A stretch of 36,706 bases of DNA, taken from Clostridia bacterium. GTDB lineage: Bacteria > Bacillota > Clostridia > Oscillospirales > CAG-272. Shown one piece after another: positions 16,942 to 25,121 of this stretch. The position numbers and the translations under genes are program-made. Below the pieces are notes generated by a model, which searched no databases, had not been told where the DNA came from, and saw only the letters and a program-made list of their open reading frames with translations. The first letter of the stretch is position 1. The number at the start of each line of letters is the position of its first letter. The stretch spans positions 1 through 36,706 of the forward strand of contig JAFUOQ010000028.1 in NCBI GenBank assembly GCA_017472695.1, given 5' to 3'.

Positions 16942-17716
16942 TGTTTTCCTCCCTTGCTTGTCTTATTTTGCCTGTAAATAGGTTAATATATACATTATTT
17001 TCAAGATTTATTACGCCATCACCCTCGTTCATTATTTCCTCATCAAGAGTGATTCTGCCTGCACGTAGCATTTCCAAAATGGCCATAAAGGTAGCAACTG
17101 CCTCGTGCTTGGTCCTAACGCCCTCAAAGCAGTCAATAACATTGACATGCCCACCGTGAACAACCAAAAGACGGAGAACTGCAAAAACCTTTTCACCAAC
17201 GGAAACGGTTTTGGTGCTAATAAGTGGCTTGATTTTTTCAGATGCCACTTCGTCGCTGACCTCAATTGTGCTCATTATTCTTAATAAAGCCGAGGAGAGA
17301 AGCTCGACCTTGTGCTCGGCAACATAAGAACGGTCAGGTGGGATTTCGTCAGTATCCTTTTCAAATCTACCGCTATAGGTAGAATACATATTGCTTAATT
17401 GTTCGGATGCTTCCTTTGCACGCTTATACTCTAAAAGTGCACGTGCAAGCTCTTCAGCAGGGTCCTCCTCGTCATCTTCTTGTTGGCGAGGTAAGAGGGT
17501 TCTGCTCTTAATAAGCATAAGTTGAGATGCCATAACGATAAATTCAGAGGAAAGCTCTATATCAAGTGATTGCATTGTTTTGATATAGTCCATATACTGG
17601 TCGCATATTACTGATATTTTAATATCCTCAATGCTCATTTTATTTTTTGAAATCAGATTGAGAAGCAAGTCAAGGGGACCCTCGAATAGCTCCATCTTAT
17701 AAATAATTTGTTCCAT
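16934..17716 (-). CDS. scpA: Segregation and condensation protein A (kleisin)
   Basis: ScpA is the kleisin that bridges the SMC head domains. The 260-residue protein begins with the diagnostic FEGPLDLLLNLISKNKMSIE (11-30), then SSEFIVMASQLMLIKSRTLL (61-80). It has an acidic middle and a C-terminal winged helix (about 175-245) that contacts the second SMC head. GGGGAC lies a few bases before the ATG, a moderate ribosome site. It is followed directly by scpB and preceded by the M50 protease gene (nine-base gap). Confidence 0.97.
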   Translation of the reverse strand: MEQIIYKMELFEGPLDLLLNLISKNKMSIEDIKISVICDQYMDYIKTMQSLDIELSSEFIVMASQLMLIKSRTLLPRQQEDDEEDPAEELARALLEYKRAKEASEQLSNMYSTYSGRFEKDTDEIPPDRSYVAEHKVELLSSALLRIMSTIEVSDEVASEKIKPLISTKTVSVGEKVFAVLRLLVVHGGHVNVIDCFEGVRTKHEAVATFMAILEMLRAGRITLDEEIMNEGDGVINLENNVYINLFTGKIRQAREENNG

Positions 17717-17725
17717 TTTGTCCCC

Positions 17726-18448
17726 TTAAATAAAGAATAAAATCAAGTCAAAAAGCGGAATAAACAGGTCGTAAATAAAGAAATTAACAACAAAGGAAAG
17801 AGCCCAAGTTATATATCCGCCAAGGAAATATGAGTCAACAAGCAATACAATCATAAATCCTATGCCAATGTGTCTTTCGTATCTCATCATAGCAAAATAT
17901 GCCTTTTGTGGCAAAAATATTGATAAAATTCTTGAGCCGTCAAGTGGTGGCAAGGGAATTAAATTGAATATTGCGAGCGACATATTAAGTATTGCAAATA
18001 TAGCAAAGAATTGGCAAACATACATTAGAGGTGTATATAGCGCCGTAATTCCTGTGCTAATTAAAATTAAATTACCAAGCCTTATCGATAAAACATATAA
18101 AAACGTGCCGATAAAGGAGAGGATTACATTTGATACTGGCCCAGCCAAGGAAGAGAGCGCCATACCAACCTTTGGATTCTTAAAATACATCGGGTTGATA
18201 GGCACAGGCTTTGCCCAACCAAAGCGGAACAAAAGCATACAAATAGCGCCGAGAGGATCAATATGCTTTAATGGATTTAGTGTCAGCCTGCCCATTCGCT
18301 TGGCAGTAGGGTCGCCTAATTTATATGCAATAAATCCGTGCGCACATTCGTGTACAACGAGCGCTATTATAACGACAGGTAACCTGAGCAAAAGCTCTAA
18401 AAGCTCGTTAAGTAATGTGCCTATTGATGGCAATAATCCTTCTAGCAT
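17726..18448 (-). CDS. Site-2 protease family (M50) membrane zinc metalloprotease
   Basis: This is a 240-residue polytopic intramembrane protease-like protein. The zinc motif H33-E-C-A-H37 sits in the second hydrophobic segment, and the third ligand motif is NLIPLPPLDGSRI near residues 170-182 (Asp in LDG). Its compact, PDZ-less form matches the YwhC/YdjP-like group frequently found beside scpA in Firmicutes. Substrate is unknown. The ATG at 18448 is preceded by AAAGGAG; a TTG five codons earlier overlaps this site. It lies between engB and scpA in the cluster. Confidence 0.92.
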   Translation of the reverse strand: MLEGLLPSIGTLLNELLELLLRLPVVIIALVVHECAHGFIAYKLGDPTAKRMGRLTLNPLKHIDPLGAICMLLFRFGWAKPVPINPMYFKNPKVGMALSSLAGPVSNVILSFIGTFLYVLSIRLGNLILISTGITALYTPLMYVCQFFAIFAILNMSLAIFNLIPLPPLDGSRILSIFLPQKAYFAMMRYERHIGIGFMIVLLVDSYFLGGYITWALSFVVNFFIYDLFIPLFDLILFFI

Positions 18449-18481
18449 AAATCTCCTTTCCAAATATTATCGTGATAATAT

Positions 18482-19081
18482 TTATTCAGCGTATTTTAAT
18501 ATTGCATCCCAAACATCTCCCTTTCCTTCCTTGCTTTCGGATGAAAAGAGAATTATTTGAGTACTGGGTGCAAGAGAAGGCTCGCTAACTAGTGTGCGAA
18601 CAGCCTTTTCTCTTTCGGTTTTGTTTAGCTTGTCAGTTTTTGTAGCCACGATAATATAGGGAATACCTGTTTCGTTCAAAAAGCTGACCATATTTTTGTC
18701 GTCCTCGGTTAAGCCGATTCTGGAATCTACAAGCTGAACAACAAGCCTTAAAAGGTCTATGTTTGGATTGCTTGTAAAATATCCGTCAACCAAAAGTGAC
18801 CACTTTTTCTTATCCTCAAGAGTGCGTTTCGCGTAGCCATAGCCAGGGAGGTCAACTAAAAATAGCTTTTTGTCAACATCATAAAAGTTAATAGTAATTG
18901 TTTTTCCTGGTGAGGAGGATACTCTCGCCATAGATTTTCTATTTAAAAGAGTATTGATTAGTGAACTTTTGCCAACATTACTTCTACCAGAAAATGCAAT
19001 TTGAGGCAATGGCGAGCGCACAAATTGCGATGGCACACCAGCGCTGATTTTGAGAGAAACATTATTTACATTTACTTTCAT
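18482..19081 (-). CDS. engB: Ribosome biogenesis GTPase EngB (YsxC/YihA)
   Basis: This is a 199-residue TrmE-Era-EngA-EngB-Septin class GTPase needed for late 50S subunit assembly. Motifs: G1 GRSNVGKSS (32-40), G2 region SSSPGKTITINFY, G3 DLPGYGYAKR (77-86), G4 TKTDK. The ATG at 19081 is preferred because GAGGAG lies about ten bases upstream; a TTG six codons earlier lies within that site. The start sits inside the 3' end of lon (20-base overlap). Lon-EngB adjacency is a conserved Firmicutes arrangement (lonA-ysxC in Bacillus). Confidence 0.96.
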   Translation of the reverse strand: MKVNVNNVSLKISAGVPSQFVRSPLPQIAFSGRSNVGKSSLINTLLNRKSMARVSSSPGKTITINFYDVDKKLFLVDLPGYGYAKRTLEDKKKWSLLVDGYFTSNPNIDLLRLVVQLVDSRIGLTEDDKNMVSFLNETGIPYIIVATKTDKLNKTEREKAVRTLVSEPSLAPSTQIILFSSESKEGKGDVWDAILKYAE

Positions 19082-21458
19082 TTTTTGTAAGCTCCTCAAC
19101 GTGTCTTATTATAGCAATAATCTCCTCATCGGAAAGCGCAATTTCGAGCACCTCAAAAATATTTGAGCAAGGAATGAACTTAACATTTGCTAAAACCTCC
19201 TTGTCAAGGTCGCAAATATCCTTTTCATTCTTTTTAGGGATTATTATTGTTGTAACGCCAGCCATATATGCAGAGAGAGTTTTTTCTTTAAGTCCACCAA
19301 TAGGCAATACCTTTCCGCGCAAGGTGATTTCGCCGGTCATTGCAACATCGCGTCTTACAGCACGACCAGTCAAAACGCTCACAAGAGCAGTGGTTATAGT
19401 GATTCCTGCGCTTGGACCATCCTTGGGGACAGCCCCCTCTGGCACGTGAATGTGAATATCGCTATCCTTGTAAAAATCAGGATCAATTCCTAGCTTTTTC
19501 GCATTTTCGCGAATGAAGCTAACTGCAATCTCGCAAGATTCCTTCATAACCTCGCCAAGCTTACCAGTGAGCTGCAATTTGCCGGTACCCTTCATTATGG
19601 ATGCCTCAATTTTTAATAAATCTCCACCCACAGAGGTGTAAGCCATTCCATTTACAACACCAACTTGGTTTTCATCGTCGATTTTTTCGCTCTCAAATTT
19701 GTAAATTCCGAGATATGCAGAAAGATTGCTCTCATTTACAGAAACAGACTTACATCCGTCCTCAATTATGGACTTTGAAGCCTTTCTGCATAAGGAAGCG
19801 ATTTCTCTTTCAAGATTACGCACACCCGCTTCTGCTGTGTATGAATCAATAATTTTGTAAATTGCATCGTCACTGATTTTGAGCATACGCTTGGTCATAC
19901 CATGGCGCTTTAATTGTTTTGGAATCAAGTGGTTTTTTGCAATATGAAATTTTTCTGTCTTTGTGTATGAGGAAAGCTCTATAATCTCCATTCTGTCAAT
20001 GAGCGGAGTAGGAATGGAGTCGAGAGTATTTGCAGTGGCGATAAACATACAACGTGATAAATCAACATCCATTTCAACAAAATGGTCACGGAAGGAATTG
20101 TTTTGCTCGCTATCAAGAACCTCTAGCATAGCTGATGCAGGATCACCTCTCATATCAGAGGTCATCTTGTCAATCTCGTCAAGAACCATTAATGGATTGG
20201 ATGTTTTTGCTTCGCAAAGTGCGTTAATAATTCTACCTGGCATAGCACCAACATATGTTTTTCTATGACCTCTGATTTCTGCCTCATCACGTATACCACC
20301 TAAAGAAACTCGCACATATTTGCGCTTTAAAGCCTTGGCAATAGATGCGCAGAGAGAGGTCTTACCAACACCAGGAGGGCCAACAAGACAGATAATTTGA
20401 TTTTTTATATTGGGGTTTAGCTCTTTAACCGCAATGAACTCCAAAATGCGCTCCTTGACCTTTTCAAGGCCGTAGTGGTCGCGCTCAAGTATCCTTCTTG
20501 CATTTTTTACACTAGTTTCATCATTTGAATACTTGCCAAATGGGATTTCAAGACAGGTTTCCAAATAAGTGCGCAAAACTGCTGATTCGGGTGAGCCAAA
20601 TGGTGACTTGTTGAATTTAACAAGCTCCTTTAATAGCTTATCCTCCACATGCTTTGGAAAATGCTTTGACATTATCTCGTCATAAAGCTCCTCGCTCTCG
20701 CTTTGAGAATCGTTTCCAAGCTCGCTTTGAATAACCTTTAATTGCTCACGTAAATAATATTCCTTTTGGTTTTCATCAATTTTCGCACTCGTTTTTTTCT
20801 TTATTTGACCTTCAAGCTTTAAAATCTTGATTTCCTTATCCATAAGGGTAATGGCGAGCTCGGTTCTTCTGAACTTATCATATTCGTGTAAAATAGCATA
20901 TTTATGCTCGATTTCTGATAAAATGAGAGAACCACAAAGGTCGGAAAGAAAATCAATATCGTCAAGAACCTTGAATTGCATCATAAGATCCTTCGAAGGG
21001 GAGGCAAAAAGGGAAATGGCTTCCTTTGCCTTCTCCTGTAGTGCACGCAAAAGTGCTTCAACTCTTATTTCATTTTCTCCCTCGTATTCAAGTGTTTTTA
21101 CGACAACATCGGCACTATAATACCCGCTAGCCATAAAAATATTGATATGCTCTGCACGGCAAATGCCCTCAAAGGTAGCAAGGTATGCATGCTCACCACG
21201 CTTTGTCAGTTGTTTAACTCTTGCTACAGTTCCAACCTCAAATAAGGAGCTTACCTCAACCTTGTCAGAAAAGGGGTTTTTTTGTGTAACTAAATAAACA
21301 GGTGAGCTTGTTTTTTGTGCACTCTCAACCGCACCCAATAAAACTGGGTTTGAAATATCTACAGTAACTGAAATGTTAGGAAAAGCAAAAACTGCGCCCA
21401 TAAGAGGGACCAAAGGAAGTGTAAAGTTTTCGCATTTTTCTGTGTGTTTAATAGCCAT
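19062..21458 (-). CDS. lon: ATP-dependent protease Lon
   Basis: This is a 798-residue LonA protease. The N-terminal substrate-binding domain spans about 10-200 and a helical region follows. The AAA+ domain has Walker A GPPGVGKT (360-367) and Walker B LDEID (426-430). The C-terminal serine-lysine protease domain has PKDGPSAGITITTAL with catalytic Ser about 683 and GGLKEK with catalytic Lys about 726. It degrades misfolded and regulatory proteins in the cytoplasm. The ATG at 21458 follows AAAGGA by six bases; a TTG five codons earlier overlaps that site. It is the first gene of the ten-gene cluster, behind the promoter at 21501-21529. No CIRCE or CtsR-like repeat is obvious upstream. Confidence 0.98.
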   Translation of the reverse strand: MAIKHTEKCENFTLPLVPLMGAVFAFPNISVTVDISNPVLLGAVESAQKTSSPVYLVTQKNPFSDKVEVSSLFEVGTVARVKQLTKRGEHAYLATFEGICRAEHINIFMASGYYSADVVVKTLEYEGENEIRVEALLRALQEKAKEAISLFASPSKDLMMQFKVLDDIDFLSDLCGSLILSEIEHKYAILHEYDKFRRTELAITLMDKEIKILKLEGQIKKKTSAKIDENQKEYYLREQLKVIQSELGNDSQSESEELYDEIMSKHFPKHVEDKLLKELVKFNKSPFGSPESAVLRTYLETCLEIPFGKYSNDETSVKNARRILERDHYGLEKVKERILEFIAVKELNPNIKNQIICLVGPPGVGKTSLCASIAKALKRKYVRVSLGGIRDEAEIRGHRKTYVGAMPGRIINALCEAKTSNPLMVLDEIDKMTSDMRGDPASAMLEVLDSEQNNSFRDHFVEMDVDLSRCMFIATANTLDSIPTPLIDRMEIIELSSYTKTEKFHIAKNHLIPKQLKRHGMTKRMLKISDDAIYKIIDSYTAEAGVRNLEREIASLCRKASKSIIEDGCKSVSVNESNLSAYLGIYKFESEKIDDENQVGVVNGMAYTSVGGDLLKIEASIMKGTGKLQLTGKLGEVMKESCEIAVSFIRENAKKLGIDPDFYKDSDIHIHVPEGAVPKDGPSAGITITTALVSVLTGRAVRRDVAMTGEITLRGKVLPIGGLKEKTLSAYMAGVTTIIIPKKNEKDICDLDKEVLANVKFIPCSNIFEVLEIALSDEEIIAIIRHVEELTKNESKCK

Positions 21459-21500
21459 TGGAAATCCTTTCAAGTAAATAAAAATAAATCGCTAACCTAG

Positions 21501-21529
21501 ATTATAGCACAAAATATTTATAATTTCCA
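21501..21529 (-). promoter_or_regulatory. Extended -10 promoter of the lon cluster
   Basis: On the minus strand TGCTATAAT provides a full TATAAT (21506-21501) with the TGN extension. A weaker -35, TGGAAA (21529-21524), lies 17 bases upstream. The start would be near 21494, giving a leader of about 35 bases before lon. Confidence 0.65.
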
Positions 21530-21558
21530 CATTTATTTTTAATATTATAAAAAATTAT

Positions 21559-21587
21559 TTGACTTAGTGCAAAAAGTATAGTAAAAT
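21559..21587 (+). promoter_or_regulatory. Promoter of rqcH
   Basis: TTGACT (21559-21564) and TAAAAT (21582-21587) have a 17-base spacer, five of six matches to consensus in each box. It is divergent from the lon promoter, about 30 bases away. The start would be near 21594. Confidence 0.7.
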
Positions 21588-21621
21588 AAGCATATAAATG
21601 CTTGATAAAGGAGGGGATAAA

Positions 21622-23370
21622 ATGGCTTTTGATGCAGGCTTTTTAAGATGCATAATGTCGGAAATTAACGAGCTAAAGGAATCAAGAATTGAAAAAATAT
21701 ATCAGCCATCTAATGATGAAATTGTGATTTTTCTTCATTCAGCATCTCAAAAAACAAAAATTTTGATAAACGCAGGATCAAATTATCCAAGAATCTCCTT
21801 GACAGAAGCAACAAGTGAGAACCCAACTAAAGCACCAAATTTATGTATGCTTTTAAGAAAGCACCTAAATGCGGGAAAGCTAACAGGTGCATACACTCTT
21901 GAATTCGAAAGAGTTGCCGTGCTTGAATTTGAGGCTTATGATGAAATGGGCTTTAAATCTAAAAAGTATTTGATTTGTGAAATAATGGGTAAATATTCCA
22001 ATATTATCTTGACCGACCAAAGCAAAAGGATTTTAGCTCTTTTGAAAACGGTAGATTTTTCGGTGAGCTTACAAAGACAGCTTTTGGTTGGTATGATTTA
22101 TGAATTACCACCGAAGCAGGATAAATTAAACCCATTAGAAATTGACGCGGATGCGTTTTTTGATGTATATGATAGCGCTTCACCTGAAATGAGGGCTGAT
22201 AAATTTATCACCTCTAATTTCCAAGGTATAGCTCTTTCAACAGCAAGGGAGATGGTTTATTCCATAACAAATGATGTTGATTCCCGTCTTGAAAATGTCG
22301 AAAAACGTACACTTTGTCGCGTGTTTTTTAAAATAATGACAGAAATTAATGAGTGTAAGGCAACTCCATATATGGTGCTAAATCCACAGGGAGCACCACA
22401 AGAATTTTCGTATATTCCACTAAATTATTTTGGCTCCGGATTTGTAAATGAAAAATATTCTTCATTTTCAAAGCTCGTCGATGCTTATTACTCAAAAAAG
22501 GGTAGTGATGAGCGCATACGTCAAAAATCAGGTGATATTTTCAGGCTTCTTACAAACGCAGAAAACAGAATAGTGAAGAAAATAGCTTTACAAGAGGAAG
22601 AGATTGCAGAATGTAAAAAAGCAGAGGAATATCGTCAAATGGCAGACCTCATTACAGCAAACCTATTTGCTATAAAAGCGGGAAGAGATTTTGTAGAGGT
22701 GATAAATTATTATGACGAAAATATGCCTACAATTAGAATTCCTATTGATAAAAAGCTCTCTCCTCAAAGTAATGCACAAAGGTACTATAAGAAGTATTCA
22801 AAGCTCAAGAAAGGAAAAATTGAGCTGGCAAAGCAAATTGAGCTTTCAAAAGTTGAGCTTGAGTATATTTCTACCGTTTTTGACGCCTTGACCAAGGCAG
22901 AGGGAGAGAACGACCTTGCACAAATTAGAAACGAGCTATACCAAAGTGGATACGCTTCCAGAATGAAGAATTATAGCATTCAAAAGGCACAAGCACCTAA
23001 GCCTCTTAAGTTTATTACAAGTGGTGGTTATATAGTTTATTGTGGAAAAAACAACACCCAAAACGACTATATCACAACCAAGCTTGCGGAAAAAACAGAC
23101 TGGTGGTTTCACATCAAGAACCTTGCAGGCTCTCACGTTTTAATGAAATGCAATGGAGAAGAGCCAGGCGAAAAGGACTTTACTGAGGCTGCAGAGATTG
23201 CTGCATATTATTCAAAGGGCGATGGAGATAATATCGAGGTTGACTACACATTAGCAAAGCATGTAAAAAAGCCGGCTGGAGCCAAGCCTGGATATGTTAT
23301 TTATCATATTAATTGGAGCGCAATAGTTACTCCAAACGAAAAGAAAATCAAGGAAATGCAAATAAAATAA
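21622..23370 (+). CDS. rqcH: Rqc2/NEMF homologue RqcH (NFACT family; formerly fibronectin-binding protein A)
   Basis: RqcH binds 50S subunits carrying stalled peptidyl-tRNA and recruits tRNA-Ala to add C-terminal alanine tails that mark the chain for degradation. The 582-residue protein has NFACT-N (about 1-200), helix-hairpin-helix and coiled-coil segments (about 290-430), and the C-terminal NFACT-R domain with TDWWFHIKNLAGSHVLMK (about 491-508). The ATG at 21622 has AAAGGAGG nine bases upstream; an earlier in-frame ATG at 21598 lies too near the promoter start. At the position where Bacillus RqcH has Asp97-Arg98, this protein reads E96-R97, a conservative change. It lies divergent from lon, so both flanking genes concern protein quality control. 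Confidence 0.94.
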   Translation: MAFDAGFLRCIMSEINELKESRIEKIYQPSNDEIVIFLHSASQKTKILINAGSNYPRISLTEATSENPTKAPNLCMLLRKHLNAGKLTGAYTLEFERVAVLEFEAYDEMGFKSKKYLICEIMGKYSNIILTDQSKRILALLKTVDFSVSLQRQLLVGMIYELPPKQDKLNPLEIDADAFFDVYDSASPEMRADKFITSNFQGIALSTAREMVYSITNDVDSRLENVEKRTLCRVFFKIMTEINECKATPYMVLNPQGAPQEFSYIPLNYFGSGFVNEKYSSFSKLVDAYYSKKGSDERIRQKSGDIFRLLTNAENRIVKKIALQEEEIAECKKAEEYRQMADLITANLFAIKAGRDFVEVINYYDENMPTIRIPIDKKLSPQSNAQRYYKKYSKLKKGKIELAKQIELSKVELEYISTVFDALTKAEGENDLAQIRNELYQSGYASRMKNYSIQKAQAPKPLKFITSGGYIVYCGKNNTQNDYITTKLAEKTDWWFHIKNLAGSHVLMKCNGEEPGEKDFTEAAEIAAYYSKGDGDNIEVDYTLAKHVKKPAGAKPGYVIYHINWSAIVTPNEKKIKEMQIK

Positions 23371-23403
23371 AGCTAAAAACAGACACAGGGTGAGGAAAAA
23401 TAA

Positions 23404-25086
23404 ATGTTAGATTTTGCAAAGGATAAAGCATTTTGGGAAAATGTTCGCACAAGCGACGAGTTTAAATGGCACAGAGAAGAGATTAAAGCTCTATATGATG
23501 ATGCTTTTAAGGAAGAACCAAGATCGCACAGCGCAGAGGATATTTTAGGTAATGATGATAAAGGACTTTGGAGAAGGCAATTTGACCATTTGCAATCTTC
23601 AGCCTTAATGGCGCTTATTTATCCCGAAAACGAGGAGTACTACAACAATTTAATAAAGATTGTTTGGGCATATTTGAACGAATATACATGGGCACCACTT
23701 GGACACTATACGGAATATTATTATCAAAGAACACCAAAGGATTTTGACTATGGCCTTTTAGATATATTCGCGTGTTCTGCAGCTCTTGCTCTTACTGAAA
23801 TTAAAAATCTATTTAAAGATCGCTTTCCAAAGCTTTTAACTGATAGAATCACCTATGAAATAAGACGCAGAACTATTGAGCCATATCTAACACGTAAATT
23901 CTTTTGGGAAAGCCATGACAATAACTGGACAGCGGTTTGTACAGGAGCCGTCGGTAGCGTTTTAATGTACGAGGCCCCCGAGCTTTACTATGAAAATCAA
24001 GAAAGACTCCACAAATCAATGGAATGCTACTTGGATAGCTACAAGGACGATGGTATGTGTGTTGAAGGCGCCGGCTATTGGGCATTCGGATTTGGCTTTT
24101 TTACTACCTTTGCCTTGCTTGAAAAAGAGTTCACAAATGGAAAAATTGACTGGTTTAAACGCCCAAAGGTTAAGGAGATTTCAAAATACCTTCAAAAAAT
24201 GTTCCTAACCAAGGATGTTATAGTTAGCTTTGGTGATTGTAGCGTTGAAGAATACTATGCAATTGGTTTGCCAAGTATGCTACGATATATTTATGGTGAC
24301 GAGGTTGAAAGATTACCTAAAGAGCGAGCAATAGTTTCAAAAAACAACACGCATTTTAATTTTCTTTTACGTGCGGTTTTGTACTATAGCGAGGATAACT
24401 ATACTGATAAAATGAATACCGACGTTACATATACAATGACAGATTCAGCGTATTTAGTAAAGCGCACCAAGTCATTTGGATTTGCTTGCAAGGGCGGAAA
24501 CAATGGAGAAAGTCATAACCATATAGATGTTGGTACATTTATTCTTGCAAGAAAAGATAAGCAAATCATTGCCGATATAGGTTCAGGACCATATCTTGAG
24601 GGATATCACGGCGACAAAAGATATACATATTTCCATCCAAGTGCTTATGCACACAACCTGCCAATCATTAATGAAACACCACAATGTCAGTATAGACAGG
24701 AGGATGTTATAGTTCATTATGATAGTGACAGCTCGAAAGCATATATGGATATGGGCTGTGCATATGCTCTTGATTATATGCCAAGCGCAAAAAGGTCATT
24801 TGTTTTTAATGATTATTCTGTAATCTTAAATGACGAATTTACTTTCACAAAAGAGTCACAGGTGACCGAACGATTTGTTTCTCTAATTGAACCAAGAGTG
24901 GAGGGAAGCATTGTAATAATTGATGATGTTGCTCTATTGCAAAAGGATAATATACTACCTGAAATTACAACGAAAGAGGTAATAGCACACATTGGAAATC
25001 GTCCGCATAATGTATATATTCTAGATTACATTTTGCCAAAGGGCGAACCCAAGTTTGAGCTTAAATTCCAAGCCCAAAACAAATAA
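23404..25086 (+). CDS. Heparinase II/III-like polysaccharide lyase family protein
   Basis: This is a 560-residue protein with the two-part layout of heparinase II/III-type lyases. An alpha-helical toroid (about 50-340) has HDNNWTAVCTGAVG (171-184) and EGAGYWAFGFGFF (221-233). A beta-sandwich C-terminal domain (from about 350) has ESHNHIDVGTFILA near 367-380. The Asn/His/Tyr residues in these motifs are typical active-site positions. There is no signal peptide (it starts MLDFAKDKAFWENV), so it probably acts on imported uronic-acid oligosaccharides in the cytoplasm. No transporter, regulator or uronate genes are adjacent. GAGG lies eight bases before the ATG, and it may be read from the rqcH promoter (33-base gap). 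The exact substrate is unknown. Confidence 0.85.
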   Translation: MLDFAKDKAFWENVRTSDEFKWHREEIKALYDDAFKEEPRSHSAEDILGNDDKGLWRRQFDHLQSSALMALIYPENEEYYNNLIKIVWAYLNEYTWAPLGHYTEYYYQRTPKDFDYGLLDIFACSAALALTEIKNLFKDRFPKLLTDRITYEIRRRTIEPYLTRKFFWESHDNNWTAVCTGAVGSVLMYEAPELYYENQERLHKSMECYLDSYKDDGMCVEGAGYWAFGFGFFTTFALLEKEFTNGKIDWFKRPKVKEISKYLQKMFLTKDVIVSFGDCSVEEYYAIGLPSMLRYIYGDEVERLPKERAIVSKNNTHFNFLLRAVLYYSEDNYTDKMNTDVTYTMTDSAYLVKRTKSFGFACKGGNNGESHNHIDVGTFILARKDKQIIADIGSGPYLEGYHGDKRYTYFHPSAYAHNLPIINETPQCQYRQEDVIVHYDSDSSKAYMDMGCAYALDYMPSAKRSFVFNDYSVILNDEFTFTKESQVTERFVSLIEPRVEGSIVIIDDVALLQKDNILPEITTKEVIAHIGNRPHNVYILDYILPKGEPKFELKFQAQNK

Positions 25087-25121
25087 AGAAAAGCACCACA
25101 TTGTGGTGCTTTTCTTTATTT
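25081..25121. terminator. Bidirectional terminator shared by convergent genes
   Basis: A 19-bp perfect stem (25081-25099 with 25103-25121) has a 3-base loop. The core is AAAAGCACCAC/GTGGTGCTTTT with A-rich and T-rich outer arms. It includes the stop codons of both the heparinase-like gene (plus) and the SLH gene (minus), so a single hairpin ends both transcripts. Confidence 0.93.

Noticed and set aside
17862-18560. Plus-strand open frame of 232 codons opposite the M50 protease and engB genes
   Set aside because: The minus strand encodes clear HECAH and GTPase motifs here; the plus frame has no domain, and runs across two genes.
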